Assembly (NCBI GenBank): GCA_003118195.1
Contig: BEXV01000690.1
Location: 141,713 to 161,807 of the forward strand
Source: Hemicentrotus pulcherrimus
Lineage: Eukaryota > Echinodermata > Echinoidea > Camarodonta > Strongylocentrotidae
Direction: 5' to 3'
DNA length: 20,095 nt
In this document: piece by piece, positions 16,665 through 20,095 of the stretch
How the letters are laid out: every line of letters starts with the position of its first letter
Position numbering within the stretch: the first letter of the stretch is position 1
The notes under the pieces: model-generated
Told to the model about the DNA's origin: nothing
Seen by the model: only the letters and a program-made list of their open reading frames with translations
The model's database searches: none
Program-made: the position numbers and the translations under genes

Positions 16665-17185
16665 CCGTAATTAACTGTGTATAAACTGCACCTTTTTGCC
16701 GCTGAAAAAAATTCAAAGTCGGGGGTGCGGTTTATACACGGTACACCAAATTTTCGATTTAAGTTTCGATTTATGGCGCTATGCCTGGCAATGTCTCCCA
16801 GCTCAGTTATCGGTGTGTTGACTCACCACTCGGAAACTAAAACAACACTCAAATTTGTCTGTCATCTTGATTTGAAATTGATCTCTCTGATAAGATCTCA
16901 ATATGTAGTTTATAATAATAATTTATCCAATTTTCTTCTATTACATGGTGTACCACTAGGTCCAATCCTAGGTCCTCTACTGTTTTTTTATTTACATTAA
17001 TGATCTTATACATTCAGCTGCACCTCGCAGTTAAATGAAAGGCCTTCCCGCAGGTTTTTTTTCAACACGGACCCGGCAAAAAAAGTCAGCAAAAAAAGTC
17101 AGCAAAAAAAAAAAAATTTAAAAGGGCAAAAAATAGGGGTGCGGTTTATACACGAGGGCGGTTTATACAACGTTAATTACGGCAG
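16665..17185. mobile_element. 521-bp TA-flanked inverted-repeat element with captured RT fragment
   Basis: TA at 16663-16664 and 17186-17187 flanks the element. Taking out the element with one TA brings the host LINE frame back together. Inverted ends: CCGTAATTAAC on the left, GTTAATTACGG on the right. Subterminal GCGGTTTATACA motifs occur at about 16727, 17141 and 17159, with an inverted copy at about 16676. TA duplication suggests Tc1/mariner-like mobilisation (inference). The middle (about 16865-17030) encodes RSQYVVYNNNLSN and HGVPLGPILGPLLFF, an RT motif B piece of a different LINE, with A-rich low complexity after it. No transposase frame. Confidence 0.7.
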
Positions 17186-17187
17186 TA

Positions 17188-17483
17188 TTGGAGTTCGGAA
17201 TAACACCTTGAAATGGATTGATTCATTTCTAACCAACCGTCTTCAGCAGGTCGTCATACAAGGTGAAGCCTCCACCAAGTGTAAAGTTAAATCAGGAGTT
17301 CGGCCCACTCCTGTTCCTTGCCTACATCAACGACCTACCTTCTGGGATCCAGTCACAAGTAAGGCTCTTTGCTGACGATTGTATAGTGTATCGAGTCATA
17401 AACAACACAGGGGACACTGACATTCTACAGAACGACTTGGAAACGTTAGTCAAGTAGGAGAATGATTTGCAAATGTCTTTTAA
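17188..17483 (+). pseudogene. LINE reverse transcriptase, middle part
   Basis: The host LINE resumes with GVRNNTLKWIDSFLTNRLQQ and VKSGV. The expected motif B (a GxPQG block) is missing: sequence passes directly from GV to LLFLAYINDLP with a change of frame, a deletion of very roughly 17 bases. Motif C reads RLFADDCIVY (about 17368-17397), with both catalytic Asp. A TAG at 17455-17457 interrupts where Trp is expected, followed by ENDLQMSF up to the TTAA insertion. Confidence 0.85.
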
Positions 17484-17847
17484 AGGTAAAAACCAGTATT
17501 GGAAACGCCCCAATTTCAAAAAATGAAATGGAAGCTCTCATTACCAATCATGTGAAAGAATATGTTTTGACTAATACATGATGATAAAAAATTTGCCGGG
17601 AAACCGCCTACTAATTCATATATTTGGTAAATTGGTTTCTCTCTTGGTCTGTGAGAGATACAGGGTAGTCCCATATACATCTTTCTGTGTATAGTGCTTG
17701 TAACTTTACGAAGAATGGGCCAAATTTCTTATCATTTTGATGATTCCAAAACCTTGCAGATGCTAGATGCTAGATGATCAACATTTTCTGATTGATTCCA
17801 CAACGTTTCTTTCACAATGCAATCGCATGACCATTAAAGGTAAACCT
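17484..17847. mobile_element. 364-bp TTAA-flanked non-autonomous DNA element
   Basis: TTAA at 17480-17483 and 17848-17851 flanks an insert beginning AGGTAAAAACC and ending GGTAAACCT; both ends start AGGT when read inward. The host LINE reads QMSF before and, using the duplicated TTAA, NASKC after, the expected RT sequence, so the boundaries are exact. A perfect 10-bp inverted repeat CATTAAAGGT/ACCTTTAATG (17832-17853) covers the right end. No coding capacity. TTAA targeting points to Kolobok or piggyBac; terminal identity with the 7126-7504 element is limited to AGG. Confidence 0.75.
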
Positions 17848-17851
17848 TTAA

Positions 17852-18573
17852 TGCATCCAAATGTTTTCAAATGAAAATAACTCATAAAAAGAAACCAGTT
17901 CAAACCAAATACAAGTTGGGTAACGTCACACTGGAAGAAATGCAACACCACCCTTACCTGGGTGTAGAACTGTCAAAGGGACTTAGTTGGGCAACACACA
18001 TTGATCAAACTACATCAAAGGCAAACAAGATGCTAGGACTAGTAAAGAGAAATCTGCATTCCTGCAGTACCCGCACCAAGGACATGTATAGCATACAAGT
18101 CGCTAATTAGGCCCAAGTTAGAGTTCTGTGCAGCTACCGGTATATGGAACCCACAGCATAAATCAGACGAGGACAAACTGGAGAGGATACAGCGCAGAGC
18201 AGCTAGATTCACAACAAGGGACTACGACAGGGAATCAAGTGTTACAACGATGCTGGAAAATCTCAAATGGGAAACTTTGAAAGTCTGCAGAACCAAAGCC
18301 AGACTAACTGCATTGTATAAGGAAATGCATGGATTAACGCCCAGCAACATATCGACCTCCAGCTCCCAAACTCAAGTAGATGCAGGTATAAAACAAGACA
18401 GGGGGGAACTTATATACCATGTCATTAGTTCCAACAAAGACTGCTACCGGCATTCCCTGTACCCCATCTAGATTAGGAAACCAGAAACTCACCCGATGTG
18501 AAATCTTTTAAAATGAAATTGGACTCACTAGACATTATAAACCTTGTAGCCGAAGCAAACTTTAATATTTAGG
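17852..18573 (+). pseudogene. LINE reverse transcriptase, C-terminal part
   Basis: Reads EEMQHHPYLGVELSKGLSW, THIDQTTSKANKMLGLVKRN and, after a frameshift near 18090, KSLIRPKLEFCAATGIWNP, then KLERIQRRAARFTTRDY and LENLKWETLKVCRTKARLTA. This is the thumb and C-terminal domain of CR1-like RT proteins. A TAG follows SLYPI at 18469-18471; a last recognisable block, SPDVKSFKMKLDSL, is in another frame and runs to a stop near 18573. Confidence 0.85.
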
Positions 18574-18655
18574 CGTGTTAAGCGTTTTGACCCTAAACCA
18601 ACGTACGCGACAACCAGATGCTGGTGATTGTACGTCACGGACAGATACAGATACC
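18574..18655 (+). other. LINE 3' UTR and (ACAGAT)n tail
   Basis: A short non-coding stretch ends with ACAGATACAGATAC at 18641-18654. CR1-clade elements end in short tandem repeats rather than poly(A), so this marks the 3' terminus. No terminal duplication could be paired with the uncertain 5' end. Confidence 0.65.
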
Positions 18656-19164
18656 TCCTCTGTGCGATTCTTCTAAGTAACTGTCTGTGTATGGGGAATG
18701 TCAATAAATGTCAGTTTTATTTAAGAAATGACCCATACCAGATCGTTATTTCTGTCTATGAAAAGTAGGATGGAATCATGGAAACAATATGTGTAAATTT
18801 CTGTTTTGTACTTTTGATCAAGATATTTTTAAAATTCCGAGATGACCCTTTTGGGGAAATATTTAGTAAAACCTGCTCCTTCTTATGGCACCTCATTTGT
18901 TGAGCATCGCATTCAGTATCAAAAAGAAGAAAGGTTTGATTTTGAATCTCAATTTGGTAATAGTTTGACCAATTTTGCGTGAGCGCGCAACGCAACGCGC
19001 AATGCACCTGACCTAGACTGCATTGGGATGCATGCAATTTTTATAGGAAGGCACACAAAACCAAGTGCACGATCAGACACTCTATTCCAATTGGTTATGT
19101 TTCTTACCTGTTTTGTGTCAATTTTCTTAACTTTTCCTAAAAACGACTTTCTCACAGGTTTCAT
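18656..19164. other. Intergenic or intronic sequence, nothing recognised
   Basis: No gene, transposon end or RNA is recognised. A GCGC-rich patch (GTGAGCGCGCAACGCAACGCGC) lies at about 18979-19000. Confidence 0.5.
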
Positions 19165-19173
19165 GGCAAACTG

Positions 19174-19576
19174 TAGACCGAATTTTTCCGTCTCTATCGT
19201 TCGTTAGCCTCTTATTGGGGTAGGGTCGGCTCTCTCTCTTTAGAGACGGAAGACGGAAGCGAGAGTGAAAAACATGGATGTCGATGTTGACCCATGATTT
19301 CCTAAAAAGTGACCATTAAACGGATTATTTCAGTCAAGTTGGTAAGTGGAACCGATTTATTATAGCCTAGGCCTAATATGTAACATAAAAAATACGAAGT
19401 AGACCTAAAATGAAATTTGGGGGGATTTTCGGGGCGTTGAAATATGGCCAGATATGGCCATGGAGTTTGCAAGGATATGCGTATAGTAGTCTTCCGTCTC
19501 TAAAGAGAGAGAGCCGACCCTACCCCAATAAGAGGCTAACGAACGAAAGAGACGGAAAAATTCGGTCTAGAGTCTA
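19174..19576. mobile_element. 403-bp foldback element with long TIRs and 9-bp target duplication
   Basis: The left arm 19174-19255 and right arm 19489-19576 are inverted copies, nearly perfect over about 80 bp: TAGACCGAATTTTTCCGTCT at the outer part, GGGGTAGGGTCGGCTCTCTC in the middle, AGAGACGGAAGAC at the inner end. The right arm is 7 bp longer. The 9-bp GGCAAACTG occurs at 19165-19173 and 19577-19585, directly flanking both ends. Long TIRs and a 9-bp duplication fit a Mutator-like (MULE) non-autonomous element (family knowledge). The 233-bp interior has no coding capacity. Confidence 0.85.
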
Positions 19577-19585
19577 GGCAAACTG

Positions 19586-20095
19586 CTGCAAGCGGGTGCG
19601 CGTGCGTGAAGTTACCACACGTAATGATGATGATCATCATCATAATGTGAATTACTAACATGAATTTAATGAGGACCTGAGATTACGGTCGCTAACTTGA
19701 AAGAGAACAAGAGTAAGATTACCGTCAATGAATGAAACAAGAAATCTCTCTCTCTGGCCATCAACGCGAAGGCCTACGCGTGGGACTAAACAAGTTACAA
19801 CACAGTTGGAAGTGGAGCGGCGGCTCGGCCTCGGCGCAAAATCATGTCCCGTAGAATTGCGGGGAATGAATTATCGATCTCCTGATTTAATCATCATTTT
19901 TAAATTTAATGATACTATACATCATAATCTGAATTGTATTTACCTTATGAGTTATATCACAGCTAAATGCCCCCGAAAGTGACGCTTTGTCCCAGATTCT
20001 TTTGTTCCCGCAACCAGTGGCTTGTCCACGATATCCTCTGAGCTGAGGTAGCTGTAAAAGAAGAATTGAAAAAGAAAATATTGTGGGGGGGGGGG
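19586..20095. other. Right-end sequence with a candidate minus-strand exon
   Basis: Contains a perfect 20-bp palindrome ATGATGATGATCATCATCAT (about 19624-19643), a GC-richer patch at 19760-19850 and, on the minus strand, a good acceptor TTCTTCTTTTACAG followed from 20051 by open sequence. The window ends in 11 G. Confidence 0.4.
19946..20051 (-). other. Candidate exon, unidentified
   Basis: A pyrimidine-rich acceptor (AG at 20053-20052) precedes sequence with a possible donor CATAAG|GTAAAT (GT near 19945). One frame is open throughout (LPQLRGYRGQATG...), and another is open for about 34 codons and contains YLSSEDIVDKPLVAGTKESG. I recognise neither. It could be a 5' UTR exon of PHF10, an exon of a neighbouring gene, or chance. 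Confidence 0.2.

Larger units (their letters stand above)
13411..18655 (+). mobile_element. Decayed CR1-type non-LTR retrotransposon with nested insertions
   Basis: Order on the plus strand: presumed 5' UTR (13411-13760), Leu-rich 2A-like leader and PHD-like finger (13761-14111), APE-type endonuclease (about 14118-15180), reverse transcriptase (15840-18573, interrupted), short 3' UTR and (ACAGAT)n tail to about 18655. Such domain order and a short tandem-repeat tail instead of poly(A) fit the CR1 clade (family knowledge). The finger's second half and the endonuclease are in the same frame, which suggests one polyprotein originally. Frameshifts, at least two TAG stops, a lost RT motif B and three foreign insertions make it inactive. 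The 5' boundary and overall target duplication are not determined. Confidence 0.85.

Noticed and set aside
19624..19643. 20-bp ATGATGATGATCATCATCAT palindrome as an operator or target site
   Set aside because: It is a simple ATG/CAT trinucleotide mirror that arises easily in microsatellite-like DNA, with no associated structure.
1..20095. CRISPR array, rRNA or tRNA genes, prokaryotic operons
   Set aside because: Repeats are paired or tandem without regular spacers, no cloverleaf or rRNA sequence was recognised, and the genes are spliced.

Overview
The window reads as animal nuclear DNA, most likely from a marine invertebrate deuterostome (echinoderm, hemichordate or amphioxus grade; this placement is inference). 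It is AT-rich, has spliced genes with GT-AG introns, and is crowded with CR1-like and other LINE fragments, short inverted-repeat DNA elements and microsatellites. There is no bacterial-style gene packing, no rRNA or tRNA gene that I can see, and no CRISPR array.

The left 12 kb is one minus-strand gene, the ortholog of PHF10/BAF45A, a subunit of the PBAF-type SWI/SNF chromatin-remodelling complex. Ten coding exons can be placed from matched GT-AG sites and codon phases that agree at every junction: 11966-10568, 10087-9957, 8934-8851, 6845-6709, 5771-5643, 4564-4455, 3949-3817, 2513-2061, 1709-1601 and 821-709. They give about 930 codons: a 463-residue acidic Ser/Glu/Gln-rich N-terminus ending in a basic nuclear-localisation-like patch, the SAY domain, a glutamine-rich linker with an 11-Gln run, PHD finger 1 and the start of PHD finger 2. 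The rest of PHD2 and the 3' UTR lie beyond the left edge. The 5' UTR exon or exons and promoter lie right of 11966 and are not identified.

The introns hold many repeats: a 95-bp mini-element (565-659), 84-bp direct repeats (1209/1490), a 145-bp-period repeat ending in a hairpin (2641-3046), a pogo/Tigger-like element (4817-5559), a TTAA-flanked element (7126-7504), an RTE-like LINE tail (7612-8086), a 76-bp direct-repeat pair (9193/9601), and a SINE-like repeat (about 9763-9945) whose end is a 23-bp palindrome next to a splice donor.

From about 13.3 to 18.65 kb lies a decayed plus-strand non-LTR retrotransposon of CR1 type. Its parts, in order, are a leucine-rich stretch with a 2A-like motif, a PHD-like zinc finger, an APE-type endonuclease, a reverse transcriptase and an (ACAGAT)n tail. 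It is broken by frameshifts, stops and deletions. Three later insertions interrupt it: a minus-strand LINE 3' fragment (about 15184-15824), a 521-bp TA-flanked inverted-repeat element carrying a foreign RT fragment (16665-17185), and a 364-bp TTAA-flanked element (17484-17847). Right of it is a 403-bp foldback element with TIRs of over 80 bp and a 9-bp target duplication (19174-19576). The window starts and ends in G homopolymers, which suggests contig edges.

The host gene and the transposons do not form a pathway together. The value of the window is the unusual PHF10 architecture and the readable order of nested insertions.
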